Shown: positions 1 to 8,151, counted from the stretch's first letter. The stretch: DNA of 31,683 nt from Ruminococcaceae bacterium UBA1417 (GCA_002305575.1 DBPP01000023.1:1-31683); one strand, 5' to 3'. Numbers and translations: made by a program. The notes: generated by a model from the letters alone, not told the origin.

Positions 1-1328
1 CCGATGATCTTGATGGAGTTCTTGTTCGCACCGACGGTACCGTCCGAACCAAGGCCCCAGAACTTGCAGGACTTCGTGCCTGCCGGCGCCGTATCCGGAT
101 GCTCGGTCGCGTCGAGGGAGAGGTGCGTCACGTCGTCCACGATGCCGATCGTGAACTTCTTCTTCGCGTCGTCGCCCTTCTCCATGTTGCGGTAAACCGC
201 GATGATGTCCGCCGGCTTCGTATCCTTGGAGCCGAGGCCATAGCGGCCCGTGAGCACCTTCACGCAGCCAAACTGCGTGCCGTTGATCGCCGCCAGAACG
301 TCGAGGTACAGCGGCTCGCCGATGGAGCCCGGCTCCTTCGTTCTGTCAAGCACGGAAATCGTCTTGACGGTCTCCGGAAGGACATCGAGCAGGTACTTCG
401 CAACAAACGGTCTGTACAGGTGGACCTTCACAAGGCCAACCTTCTCGCCGGCCGCCATCAGGTAGTCGATCACTTCCTCGATGGTTTCGCAGACGGAACC
501 CATGGCGATAATGACCTTCTCCGCATCCGGCGCACCGTAGTAGTTAAACGGCTTGTAATCGGTGCCGATCTTTTCGTTTACCTTATTCATGTACTCGACA
601 ACGGTTTCCGGAATCGCGTCATAGTACTTGTTGCACGCCTCACGCGCCTGGAAGAAGATGTCGCCATTCTGCGCCTGGCCACGGAGAACCGGATGCTCCG
701 GATTCAGCGCATGTCTTCTGAACGCATCGACAGCGTCCCAGTCAAGCATCTCGCCAAGATCCTCGTAGTCCCAAACCTCGATCTTCTGGATCTCGTGGGA
801 GGTGCGGAAGCCGTCGAAGAAATGGAGGAACGGAACCTTGCCCTTGATCGCGGAAAGGTGCGCCACAGCACCGAGATCCATGACCTCCTGCGGGCTATTG
901 GAGCACAGCATTGCATAACCGGTCTGGCGGCACGCATAGATGTCCGAATGGTCGCCGAAAATGTTCAGCGCATGGGAAGCCACGCAGCGCGCAGAAACAT
1001 GGATAACGCTCGGCAGCAGCTCACCGGCCATCTTGTACATATTCGGAATCATCAGGAGCAGGCCCTGAGACGCCGTATACGTAGTCGTCAGCGCGCCGGC
1101 CGCAAGAGAGCCGTGCACAGCGCCAGCCGCACCGGCTTCGGACTGCATTTCCGTAACACGGACTTCACGGCCGAAAAGGTTCTTTCTGCCGGCAGCCGCA
1201 TACTTATCGGTTTCATCAGCCATAACCGAAGACGGCGTGATCGGATAGATGGCGGCAACATCTGTAAACGCATAGGAAACATGCGCGGCAGCGGTGTTGC
1301 CATCCATGGTTTTCATTTTTCTTGCCAT
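1..1328 (-). CDS. nifJ: Pyruvate:ferredoxin (flavodoxin) oxidoreductase, N-terminal part (cut by window edge)
   Basis: Oxidative decarboxylation of pyruvate to acetyl-CoA with reduction of ferredoxin; cytoplasmic. 442 codons are present, about the first third of a family usually near 1170-1200 residues; the rest lies left of the window. The start reads MARKMKTMDGNTAAAHVSYA, the standard PFOR domain I opening, followed by the YPITPSSVMAD motif that lines the thiamine-diphosphate region and by the EAGAAGAVHG stretch. At the left edge the protein reads FWGLGSDGTVGANKNSIKII, a signature of this enzyme family. The ATG at 1328 has AAAGGAGG a few bases upstream, and a good promoter lies about 125 bases upstream. 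It is a stand-alone leading gene, divergent from the CNNM gene at 1661. The Fe-S and TPP-binding C-terminal domains cannot be checked here. Confidence 0.96.
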   Translation of the reverse strand, partial: MARKMKTMDGNTAAAHVSYAFTDVAAIYPITPSSVMADETDKYAAAGRKNLFGREVRVTEMQSEAGAAGAVHGSLAAGALTTTYTASQGLLLMIPNMYKMAGELLPSVIHVSARCVASHALNIFGDHSDIYACRQTGYAMLCSNSPQEVMDLGAVAHLSAIKGKVPFLHFFDGFRTSHEIQKIEVWDYEDLGEMLDWDAVDAFRRHALNPEHPVLRGQAQNGDIFFQAREACNKYYDAIPETVVEYMNKVNEKIGTDYKPFNYYGAPDAEKVIIAMGSVCETIEEVIDYLMAAGEKVGLVKVHLYRPFVAKYLLDVLPETVKTISVLDRTKEPGSIGEPLYLDVLAAINGTQFGCVKVLTGRYGLGSKDTKPADIIAVYRNMEKGDDAKKKFTIGIVDDVTHLSLDATEHPDTAPAGTKSCKFWGLGSDGTVGANKNSIKII

Positions 1329-1451
1329 TTAATAAATTCCTCCTTTAAGGATTATCAATTGGGAGTGTACCCGCAGCAAAGCCGGCCTTCTGCGTCCGCC
1401 TCTGCCGTTTGCAGCGCCGCACGCACAGGCCGCCCCCTGCTGTACAGTTAA

Positions 1452-1480
1452 ATCTTATCATTTTTTTGGCCGTATGTAAA
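1452..1480 (-). promoter_or_regulatory. Promoter of the PFOR gene
   Basis: On the minus strand: -35 TTTACA (1475-1480), 17-base spacer, -10 TAAGAT (1452-1457). It leaves a leader of about 115 bases before the start codon at 1328. The leader holds no hairpin that I can defend. Confidence 0.7.
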
Positions 1481-1581
1481 GGAAAAATCGATGATTTTTT
1501 TATTTTATACTCCAAATTTCACAAGCAATTTTCAAGCTCCGCCTTTTCCCCACGCTTTCTGCGCCGACGCCGCCTCCCGTG

Positions 1582-1610
1582 TTGACAAGCCGCGCTTTTT
1601 GCGCTAAAAT
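1582..1610 (+). promoter_or_regulatory. Promoter of the CNNM/HlyC gene at 1661
   Basis: Consensus -35 TTGACA (1582-1587), 17-base spacer, -10 TAAAAT (1605-1610). It faces away from the PFOR promoter, so the 331-base gap 1329-1660 is a divergent promoter region; nothing else was seen in it. Confidence 0.85.
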
Positions 1611-1660
1611 TTCTAATATGAGCTGAACAATTCAGATCAGGAAAGGATACAGGTCCCATT

Positions 1661-3058
1661 ATGAACGACGACCCTTCTGGTACAATCCCGCTGATTTCCC
1701 CCCTTCTCCCGCTGCCGGCCGCCATTGCGTTTCTCGCCGTGTTTTTTCTGCTCGGCATCCTCTACGCCATGTGTGAATCCGCTGTAAGCACGGCCAACGA
1801 ATCCCGCTTGAAGCGGGACGCCGAAGGCGGAAGCCGCCGGGCGAAAAAATTTCTCGCCTATCTCGATGCAAACGAAAGCTTTGCTTCGCCGCTGCAATTT
1901 GGCCTGATGTTGATGGGCTTTTTTGCAGCCGGCGTTTCGGTGATCGGCTTTACGCCCTTGCTCGGCAACGCGTTGATTACCTCCGGCATGCAGCTCGTTT
2001 TTGCCGCCCCCCTTGCCGTTGCGCTCTGCACGCTGCTTTGCGCCGCGCTGTTCCTGCTTCTCGCAGATTTCACGCCCAAAAAATTTGTGGCACACAAATC
2101 CGCCCGCAATATGCAGTACAGCTACAAGCTTATGCGGCTGATCCGTGTGCTCGGTGCGTTGATGCGCCCATTCATGAAGCTGTGCGATCTGATTTCCGAT
2201 GGAATCATGCGGCTGTGCGGCAACGATCCGAAAGCGCTTACCGAAACCGTCACGGAAGAGGAAATCCTCCACATGGTCGGTGAGGGTGAAGAAAAGGGTG
2301 TGATCGAAGAGACGGAGCTCGACATGATCACCAACATCTTCGATTTCAACGACACGACGGTCAGCGAAATCATGACGCACCGCACGGATATCTGCGCCGT
2401 GAGCGAGGATTCGTCGATTGAGGACGTCACATCGATCGCTGCTGAAGAAGGCTTCTCCCGTCTCCCGGTTTATCGGGAGGATCTTGACACCATCGTCGGC
2501 ATCTGCTATGTAAAGGATTTTCTTCCCTATGTTGGCAAGCCGGTGCCGGATTTCATCCAACTGCGCGATATGGTTCGTCCGGCATATTTCATCCCGGAAA
2601 CCAAAAAATGCAGCCATCTTTTCCGCGAATTGCAGGAGCGGCGTATCCAGATCGCCGTGATTGTCGACGAATACGGCGGCACCTCGGGACTGATCACGCT
2701 GGAAGACCTGATCGAATCGATTTTCGGCAACATTCAGGACGAATACGATAACGAAGCCGAAGAAATCTTCCGTGTCAGCGAAAACGAATTCACCGTGGAC
2801 GGCACCACCTCGATTGATGAAATCTCCGACTTGACCGGTGTGGAGCTGCCCGAGGGAGATTACGACACGATTGCCGGTCTGGTGACCGACCTGCTCGGCC
2901 GCATTCCGAAGGAAAACGAACACCCGAGCGTGCGGGTCAAGAATTTGGACATCACGGTGCTGGCTGTGGAAGATCAGCGCCTCTCACGCCTGCTGATCGT
3001 TCGCAACGAGCCGGTCGAGGAAGAATACGACGAAGATCACGACGAAGACGAGAGATGA
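1661..3058 (+). CDS. CNNM/HlyC-CorC family membrane protein with paired CBS domains (copy 1)
   Basis: 465 residues with the usual order: DUF21/CNNM membrane domain (hydrophobic spans near residues 19-38, 82-100, 110-135), a linker, two CBS domains (about 215-340, including SRLPVYRE and VDEYGGTSGLITLEDL), and a C-terminal CorC_HlyC domain (about 365-450). The tail after it is very acidic (EEEYDEDHDEDER). The family is often annotated as hemolysin-related, but members are implicated in Mg2+ or Co2+ export and membrane ion homeostasis; the substrate here is not determined. AGGAAAGG lies 14 bases before the ATG, a long spacing, but no better start exists. A strong promoter precedes it and a palindromic terminator follows. 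A paralogue lies at 4568-5890 on the other strand. Confidence 0.93.
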   Translation: MNDDPSGTIPLISPLLPLPAAIAFLAVFFLLGILYAMCESAVSTANESRLKRDAEGGSRRAKKFLAYLDANESFASPLQFGLMLMGFFAAGVSVIGFTPLLGNALITSGMQLVFAAPLAVALCTLLCAALFLLLADFTPKKFVAHKSARNMQYSYKLMRLIRVLGALMRPFMKLCDLISDGIMRLCGNDPKALTETVTEEEILHMVGEGEEKGVIEETELDMITNIFDFNDTTVSEIMTHRTDICAVSEDSSIEDVTSIAAEEGFSRLPVYREDLDTIVGICYVKDFLPYVGKPVPDFIQLRDMVRPAYFIPETKKCSHLFRELQERRIQIAVIVDEYGGTSGLITLEDLIESIFGNIQDEYDNEAEEIFRVSENEFTVDGTTSIDEISDLTGVELPEGDYDTIAGLVTDLLGRIPKENEHPSVRVKNLDITVLAVEDQRLSRLLIVRNEPVEEEYDEDHDEDER

Positions 3059-3100
3059 ACGGCTTTGTCCCGCTTTGTTGAATATCGCTGCAAATACGTC

Positions 3101-3134
3101 AAAATCCCCGAAGGCAATTGCCTTCGGGGATTTT
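3101..3134. terminator. Bidirectional intrinsic terminator
   Basis: A perfect 34-base palindrome whose arm reads AAAATCCCCGAAGGCAA, with T-runs on both sides. It sits between the convergent CNNM gene (ends 3058) and araC-like gene (ends 3250) and can serve both. Confidence 0.9.
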
Positions 3135-3249
3135 CCTGTCTATTCCGGTTTGTCGCCTGCGCATCCGCCAGCGCGAGGCGCAGGGCCGGAGCATTTCCGT
3201 GAATACCTGCAAAATTGCATATTGCATCGCGAACCGCCCGCTTTCCATT

Positions 3250-4149
3250 TCAGTTTTTCATCTGGCCGCGTGCATAAAGGGCCGGAGAAACGCCGGTGGC
3301 TTTTTTGAACTGGCGGCTCAGGTAGAATTCGTCCGAAAAACCGGTCAACGCTGCGATCTCAGCAAGCTTCATATCCGTCGTCTTGAGAAGCTCCTTGACG
3401 CGGTTGATGCGCACGCGATTGAGATATTGAAACACTGTCTTTCCCGTAACACGGCGGAAAGTTCTGTTCAGGTAATCAAAATTCATCCCGGCTTCTGCCT
3501 CAATGATGCTGCCCGTAATTTTCTCCGCGTAGTGCGTGTCCAAATACGCGCACAGATCCTGAATTTTACCCATTGTGCGCGAAGGCAGCGCGCTGCCGAC
3601 GGCCTCTGCCCGCGCATCGGAGCTGTTCTGCGCCAGCGTCGTCAGGATCTCCAGCAGCTTGCAAGCCCAAAAAACGCGATAGTGCTTCGCGCCGGAACGC
3701 CCCTGCTCGATGCAGGCGTCAAACAGCGACGCGATCTGCGCGCGGACGGCCTCATCGCGCACACGGATGTGCTTGGGCAGCATACAGTGCTCAAAATCAA
3801 ACACACTGTCCACGGTATCCTCGGCGAGCTGGTGGTCGGCGATTTCCAGCGCTGTCCCTTCCCCGTAGTCAAATGGAAGCAGGGAGAGATTGCTGAAGTG
3901 CACGAAATAATAGGCGCAGGGCGCGGGACGCGTTCCCACATGCTCGAGATAGGGCTGTAAAAAGAAAACATCGCCGGGCAGCAGCACGTACTCTGCCCCG
4001 TTTTCCTGGATGTGCATCTCCCCCTCGGCAATGAAATACATGATGTATTCCACATTCCGACGCCGAAAGTGAATCCAATCGCCTTTCGGGCTAAAATAGT
4101 TCATGAAACTGACGTGCGGCAGCGTCGTCAGGCTGCACAGATACTGCAT
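3250..4149 (-). CDS. AraC family transcriptional regulator
   Basis: 299 residues. The N-terminal half is an AraC-type cupin sensor (GEMHIQENGAEYVLLPGDVF near residues 43-62). The C-terminal roughly 100 residues form the double helix-turn-helix domain, with the family-typical segments LNRTFRRVTGKTVFQYLNRV and AEIAALTGFSDEFYLSRQFK, then TGVSPALY. Such proteins usually respond to a sugar or other small effector and control nearby genes, but no sugar-use genes are present here, so the target is unknown. The start has GAGGGAGG just upstream. It begins 15 bases after the Nif11-like ORF, so the two are almost certainly one transcript from the promoter at 4476-4504. Confidence 0.93.
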   Translation of the reverse strand: MQYLCSLTTLPHVSFMNYFSPKGDWIHFRRRNVEYIMYFIAEGEMHIQENGAEYVLLPGDVFFLQPYLEHVGTRPAPCAYYFVHFSNLSLLPFDYGEGTALEIADHQLAEDTVDSVFDFEHCMLPKHIRVRDEAVRAQIASLFDACIEQGRSGAKHYRVFWACKLLEILTTLAQNSSDARAEAVGSALPSRTMGKIQDLCAYLDTHYAEKITGSIIEAEAGMNFDYLNRTFRRVTGKTVFQYLNRVRINRVKELLKTTDMKLAEIAALTGFSDEFYLSRQFKKATGVSPALYARGQMKN

Positions 4150-4164
4150 AGCGCTCCCTCCCTC

Positions 4165-4440
4165 TCAGGAAATCGACGCGAGAAAGCTTTCATATGCATC
4201 GCCAAACGCGTCATACGGCGTTGGATTTCCGCCGTTTGTGCTTTTGCACTGGTTGTCCGAATATTCTTCCCCCACAGCAACCAACTCGCCGGGCGTCAGT
4301 TCCACACCTACCGCCTGCGCCAGACGGCAGAACGACACAAGCGGGTCGTGGGCCGCTCTTGTGTCCAGCAGGCGAATCCGCAGTGACTCATCGGTCTTCG
4401 CCCGCACCGTCAGCACTTCCAGCTTTTCAAAGGTTGTCAT
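4165..4440 (-). CDS. Small Nif11-like protein of unknown function
   Basis: 91 residues from the ATG at 4440; a TTG two codons upstream is possible but lies only 3 bases from the GAGAGG ribosome site, whereas the ATG is 9 bases away. I do not recognise the family with certainty. The first about 50 residues resemble the Nif11 helical domain pattern (F..L.....D..LR..LL......DP...F..LA...G...T..EL). The remainder has a cysteine, an NGG step and an acidic/aromatic end. Nif11-type domains occur as leaders of modified peptides, but no modification enzyme or exporter is nearby. It has its own good promoter and is followed at once by the araC-like gene. A regulatory partner of that gene is as likely as a peptide precursor. 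Confidence 0.75.
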   Translation of the reverse strand: MTTFEKLEVLTVRAKTDESLRIRLLDTRAAHDPLVSFCRLAQAVGVELTPGELVAVGEEYSDNQCKSTNGGNPTPYDAFGDAYESFLASIS

Positions 4441-4475
4441 CTCCAAGCGCCTCTCTTTCTCCGGGTTTTCTTTTT

Positions 4476-4504
4476 ATTTTAGCAGAAAAAACAGCCGCAT
4501 GCAA
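4476..4504 (-). promoter_or_regulatory. Promoter of the Nif11-like/araC-like pair
   Basis: Minus strand -35 TTGCAT (4499-4504), 17-base spacer, -10 TAAAAT (4476-4481), directly downstream of the terminator of the preceding gene. Confidence 0.75.
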
Positions 4505-4524
4505 CGCACACGCGCCTATCCTGC

Positions 4525-4551
4525 AAAAAAGAGGCAGGCTTTGGGCCTGCC
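4525..4551 (-). terminator. Intrinsic terminator of CNNM copy 2
   Basis: Minus strand stem GGCAGGC / GCCTGCC with a 5-base loop followed by TCTTTTTT, 17 bases after the stop at 4568. Confidence 0.88.
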
Positions 4552-4567
4552 CCCTTGCAATCCGTTT

Positions 4568-5890
4568 TTATTCTGCGTGGCTTTTTACCCGCTCATGGAC
4601 CTGCACGCAGATTTCCTGCGCCATCAATCCGTCCGCTTTTGTGACGGTGATGTGCAGATTTTCATACGAAAACGCATGCCCGGCTTTCGGGATGCTGCCG
4701 ATCTGCTCGGTCAGCCACCCGTTGACCGTCAGCGCCTCGGTTTCTGACGTATCCTCCAGAGAGAAAAATTCAAAAAAATCCTCGATGGAGGTGGAACAGC
4801 GCACCGTATATGTGTTTTCACCGGTCTTTTGAATCTCCTCCACGGCTTCGTCCCGCTCATCCCAGATTTCGCCGACAAGCTCCTCGAGGATATCCTCCAT
4901 CGTGACGATACCGGCTGTTTCGCCGTACTCGTTCACGACGATCACCATATGGTTGTGGCGTTTCTGCATATCTTTAAACAGGGAATCCAGATGCGCCGTT
5001 TCCGGCACAAAAACCGGCGGCAGCATGACCTGCTCAATCGTGAAGCCCGGCGTACCGTGCTTCAGCAGATAGTCGCGCGTATGAAGGATGCCGACGATAT
5101 GGTCTGACTTCTCCACATACACCGGCATACGGGAATAGCCCTCCCGCTCGATTTTCTCCATAATGGCCGCTTCCGACTCGTTCAGCGCAACGAACGTGAC
5201 GGTCTTTCGCGGTTTCATAACGTCCTCGGCCGCCATACCGTCCAGCTTAAAGACGTTTTTGATGTATTCAATGTTGCTCCGGTCCAGAGAGCCTTCATCC
5301 GCGCCAGCGTCCAGCATCAGCACAATGTCCTCCGCGGAAACCGGCTCGTCTTTTGCATGTGGGTCAATCCCGAAAAGGCGAAGAACGCCGTTCGTGGAAA
5401 CCGTGAGCAGCCAAATAATCGGCTTGAGGGCAACGGTAAGGAACGAGATCACGCCGCAAACCGCCTCCGCCAGCTTCTCTTTATGGCGCATGGCGACGCG
5501 CTTGGGCACGAGCTCACCGAGCACCAGCGTGAAAAACGAAAGAATGAGCGTAATCACAACGACAGCCACCGTATTGACGGCGCCAATATACGACTGCGCG
5601 ATACCGAAAGTCTCTACAAAGAAACCGGAGAGCCGCTCTGCAAAGTTATCCGCCGCAAACGCAGAGCCCAAAAAGCCGGCCAGTGTGATACCGATCTGGA
5701 TGGTGGAAAGGAACCGCGTCGGCTCCTCGATCATGCGGAGCATTTTGACGGCTTTTTTGTCTCCGTCTTCTGCGCGTGCCTTCACTTTCTTTTCGTTGAG
5801 CGAAATCACGGCAATCTCCGTCGCAGCAAAAAAAGCGTTCAAAAGGATCAGAACAAGCTGTAAAAGTAATTGATTGATTAAATCGGACAT
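4568..5890 (-). CDS. CNNM/HlyC-CorC family membrane protein with paired CBS domains (copy 2)
   Basis: 440 residues from the ATG at 5890; an in-frame TTG at 5902 is nearly fused to the GGAGG ribosome site, so the ATG is preferred. The N-terminal DUF21 domain has the classic opening LLNAFFAATEIAVISLNEKK and LGELVPKRVA. It is followed by two CBS domains (GYSRMPVYVE, VVNEYGETAGIVTMEDILEE) and the CorC_HlyC transporter-associated domain at the C-terminus. The role is the same broad one as its paralogue at 1661-3058, but the two differ clearly in sequence and in their tails, so this is not a recent duplication. It follows the 38-residue CxC/CxxC ORF on the same transcript and ends at a clear terminator. 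Confidence 0.93.
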   Translation of the reverse strand: MSDLINQLLLQLVLILLNAFFAATEIAVISLNEKKVKARAEDGDKKAVKMLRMIEEPTRFLSTIQIGITLAGFLGSAFAADNFAERLSGFFVETFGIAQSYIGAVNTVAVVVITLILSFFTLVLGELVPKRVAMRHKEKLAEAVCGVISFLTVALKPIIWLLTVSTNGVLRLFGIDPHAKDEPVSAEDIVLMLDAGADEGSLDRSNIEYIKNVFKLDGMAAEDVMKPRKTVTFVALNESEAAIMEKIEREGYSRMPVYVEKSDHIVGILHTRDYLLKHGTPGFTIEQVMLPPVFVPETAHLDSLFKDMQKRHNHMVIVVNEYGETAGIVTMEDILEELVGEIWDERDEAVEEIQKTGENTYTVRCSTSIEDFFEFFSLEDTSETEALTVNGWLTEQIGSIPKAGHAFSYENLHITVTKADGLMAQEICVQVHERVKSHAE

Positions 5891-5951
5891 GGTTAATGAC
5901 AAGCCTCCAAAAAATTATTCAGACATCCACATTTTTACTGCAAGCGCGCCA

Positions 5952-6068
5952 TCAGTTCAGATCCACCGCATAAAAGCGGAAGCGACCCGCCGCACAAATG
6001 CTGCACCGATAATATTCCAAAGGCTTTCCTTCTGCTATCCCACAGCGACATCGGGGAAGCGGATCCAC
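5952..6068 (-). CDS. 38-residue CxC/CxxC (zinc-ribbon-like) micro-protein
   Basis: A GTG-started frame with AAAGGAGA seven bases upstream and a consensus-like promoter just before that. The peptide begins MDPLPRCRCGIAEG and continues through YYRCSICAAGRF to a stop at 5952. Two cysteine pairs (CxC and CxxC, 12 residues between them) with basic and aromatic residues suggest a small metal-binding knuckle. It lies 61 bases upstream of the CNNM copy 2 gene, with no terminator between, so it is probably its leader gene. I know no named family for it; a cis-acting leader peptide is the alternative. Confidence 0.6.
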   Translation of the reverse strand: MDPLPRCRCGIAEGKPLEYYRCSICAAGRFRFYAVDLN

Positions 6069-6099
6069 AAAACCATCTCCTTTGCATTAGTTTTGTCTA

Positions 6100-6128
6100 A
6101 TCATACCATAGCACCGACTTGTAGTCAA
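6100..6128 (-). promoter_or_regulatory. Promoter of the micro-protein/CNNM copy 2 unit
   Basis: Minus strand -35 TTGACT (6123-6128), 17-base spacer, -10 TATGAT (6100-6105). The predicted start is about 25 bases before the GTG at 6068. Confidence 0.82.
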
Positions 6129-6160
6129 TATGTTCCCATGCATCCGAACCGATTTTTATA

Positions 6161-6190
6161 AAGCAAAAGCCCCGCCCAAAAGGACGGGGC
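6161..6190 (-). terminator. Intrinsic terminator of the GGGtGRT unit
   Basis: Minus strand stem GCCCCGTCC / GGGCGGGGC (one mismatch) with a 4-base loop, followed by a T-rich run, about 20 bases after the stop at 6212. A smaller AAAGCC/GGCTTT hairpin lies between (6192-6206). Confidence 0.85.
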
Positions 6191-6211
6191 CAAAGCCGTC
6201 GGCTTTATATA

Positions 6212-7210
6212 TTACTTGGAAGCCTCTTCCACCGCAACAGCGCAAGCGACGGTCGCGCCGACCATCGGGTTGTTGCCCATGCCGATGAGACCCATCATCT
6301 CCACGTGCGCCGGAACAGAGGAAGAACCTGCGAACTGCGCATCGGAGTGCATGCGGCCCATGGTGTCGGTCATGCCGTAAGAGGACGGGCCAGCCGCCAT
6401 GTTGTCCGGATGGAGCGTACGGCCGGTGCCGCCGCCGGAAGCCACGGAGAAGTAGTTGACGCCGTTCTCCACGCACCACTTCTTGTAGGTGCCGGCAACC
6501 GGATGCTGGAAGCGGGTCGGGTTCGTCGAGTTGCCGGTGATGGAAACGCCGACCTTCTCGAGCTTCATGATCGCAACGCCTTCCGGAACGTTGTCCGCGC
6601 CATAGCACTTGACGTCCGCGCGCGGGCCGTTGGAGTACGCCTTCTCGCTGACGACCTTGACTTCCTCGGTGTACGGATCAAACTCGGTTTCCACATAGGT
6701 GAAGCCGTTGATTCTGGAAATGATGAACGCCGCGTCCTTGCCCAGACCGTTGAGGATCACGCGCAGAGGCTTCGTTCTGACCTTGTTCGCATTCAGAGCA
6801 ATCTTGATCGCGCCTTCAGCCGCCGCAAAGGACTCGTGACCGGCGAGGAACGCGAAGCATTCGGTCTCTTCCGAAAGGAGCATTTTGCCGAGATTGCCGT
6901 GGCCAAGGCCCACCTTGCGGTTTTCCGCAACGGAGCCCGGGATGCAGAACGCCTGCAGGCCGATGCCGATGGCGGCAGCAGCGTCCGCAGCCTTGGTGCA
7001 GCCCTTCTTAATTGCGATTGCGCAGCCAACCGTATAGGCCCACTTTGCATTCTCAAAGCAGATCGGCTGGGTTTCCTGCACGATGGTGTAGGGATCAATG
7101 CCCTTTTCCTCGCAGATCGTCTTGCACTCGTCGATCGAGGAAATGCCGTATTCCTTCAGTACGCCGAGGATCTTCGCCTCGCGTCTCTCGTAACCTTCAA
7201 ATGTTGCCAT
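6212..7210 (-). CDS. GGGtGRT protein
   Basis: 332 residues. The eponymous glycine motif is present as SGGGTGRTLHPDNMAAG near residues 258-274. Other conserved blocks are GLGHGNLGKMLLSEETECFA, LAGHESFAAAEGAIKIALNA and the C-terminal GLIGMGNNPMVGATVACAVA. No signal peptide or membrane span. This family is widespread in strict anaerobes and its biochemical role is not established to my knowledge. It sits 14 bases after the NifU-like gene (7225-7917), a pairing I recall as common, which hints at Fe-S or redox cofactor work. AAGGAGGG precedes the ATG. The gene ends at a strong terminator. Confidence 0.93.
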   Translation of the reverse strand: MATFEGYERREAKILGVLKEYGISSIDECKTICEEKGIDPYTIVQETQPICFENAKWAYTVGCAIAIKKGCTKAADAAAAIGIGLQAFCIPGSVAENRKVGLGHGNLGKMLLSEETECFAFLAGHESFAAAEGAIKIALNANKVRTKPLRVILNGLGKDAAFIISRINGFTYVETEFDPYTEEVKVVSEKAYSNGPRADVKCYGADNVPEGVAIMKLEKVGVSITGNSTNPTRFQHPVAGTYKKWCVENGVNYFSVASGGGTGRTLHPDNMAAGPSSYGMTDTMGRMHSDAQFAGSSSVPAHVEMMGLIGMGNNPMVGATVACAVAVEEASK

Positions 7211-7224
7211 TCTTCGTGCCCTCC

Positions 7225-7917
7225 TTATTCCTTGCGCGGGTCGATGTACTTGACGGCGTCAGCAAATCTGCCGTATGTACCCTTGGACTTCTCGTACGCT
7301 TCGTTCGGCTCCATGCCCTTCTTGATGAAATCGGTCATCTTGCCGAGGGAGACGAACTCATAGCCGATCACCTGATCGTCAGCGTCGAGCGCCATTCTGG
7401 TGCAGTAGCCTTCGGTCATCTCGAGGTAACGAACGCCCTTTGCCTTCGTGCCATACATGGTGCCCACCATGGAGCGCGCGCCCTTGCCGAGGTCTTCCAT
7501 GCCTGCGCCAATGACGAGGCCGCCTTCGGAGAAAGCGGACTGGGAACGACCATAGACAATCTGGAGGAACAGCTCGCGCATAGCGGTGTTGATCGCGTCA
7601 CATACGAGGTCCGTATTGAGCGCTTCCAGAATAGTCTTGCCCGGGAGGATTTCCGCCGCCATGGCCGCGGAATGCGTCATACCGGAGCAGCCGATCGTCT
7701 CGACGAGTGCTTCCTCGATGATGCCATCCTTCACGTTCAGAGAAAGCTTGCATGCGCCCTGCTGCGGTGCGCACCAGCCTACGCCGTGGGTGTAAGCAGA
7801 AATATCCTTGATTTCCTTTGCCTGTATCCACTTGCCCTCTTCCGGGATCGGAGCCGGACCGTGCTTCGGGCCCTTGGCTACAGTGCACATCATTTCCACT
7901 TCTTTGGAATAATTCAT
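7225..7917 (-). CDS. NifU/IscU-like iron-sulfur cluster scaffold-type protein
   Basis: 230 residues. The central part follows the IscU/NifU fold pattern with its cysteines: GWCAPQQGACKLSLNVKDG, then TIGCSGMTHSAAMAAEILPG, then GKTILEAL and DLVCDAI. IscU-type proteins assemble Fe-S clusters on three such cysteines. This one is longer than IscU (about 130 residues), with extra N-terminal (about 45) and C-terminal (about 85) parts, so it may act on a dedicated target. No cysteine desulfurase is nearby. It is the first gene of a two-gene operon with the GGGtGRT protein. AAAGGAG lies 8 bases before the ATG, and a promoter with perfect TATAAT lies about 110 bases upstream. Confidence 0.88.
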   Translation of the reverse strand: MNYSKEVEMMCTVAKGPKHGPAPIPEEGKWIQAKEIKDISAYTHGVGWCAPQQGACKLSLNVKDGIIEEALVETIGCSGMTHSAAMAAEILPGKTILEALNTDLVCDAINTAMRELFLQIVYGRSQSAFSEGGLVIGAGMEDLGKGARSMVGTMYGTKAKGVRYLEMTEGYCTRMALDADDQVIGYEFVSLGKMTDFIKKGMEPNEAYEKSKGTYGRFADAVKYIDPRKE

Positions 7918-7991
7918 CAGTGGTACTCCTTTCGGTTCCAGTTTATTTGGCAGACAGCGCCGAACACGGACCGCGTGCGAACGCTGCCCGT

Positions 7992-8003
7992 ATCCTGCAG
8001 GAT
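7992..8003. promoter_or_regulatory. 12-base palindrome in the leader of the NifU-like operon
   Basis: ATCCTGCAGGAT, a perfect palindrome about 15-25 bases downstream of the predicted transcription start. Its position suits an operator, but no regulator can be named; a short RNA stem is the alternative. Confidence 0.35.
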
Positions 8004-8024
8004 GCCATATGACTGATTTTCTTC

Positions 8025-8053
8025 ATTATAGCTTTTTTTCGGGATTTCCGCAA
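8025..8053 (-). promoter_or_regulatory. Promoter of the NifU-like/GGGtGRT operon
   Basis: Minus strand -35 TTGCGG (8048-8053), 17-base spacer, perfect -10 TATAAT (8025-8030). The 285-base gap 7918-8202 holds this promoter, the leader, and the terminator at 8152-8182. Confidence 0.72.
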
Positions 8054-8151
8054 GAGGGAAAACACAGATTTCCGCAGAAAAAGCATCAAACCGCACAAAA
8101 AATGGGAGGAAAAGCCACTCCCTCTCACGCTCTCACCGGAAGCCAACGCGC

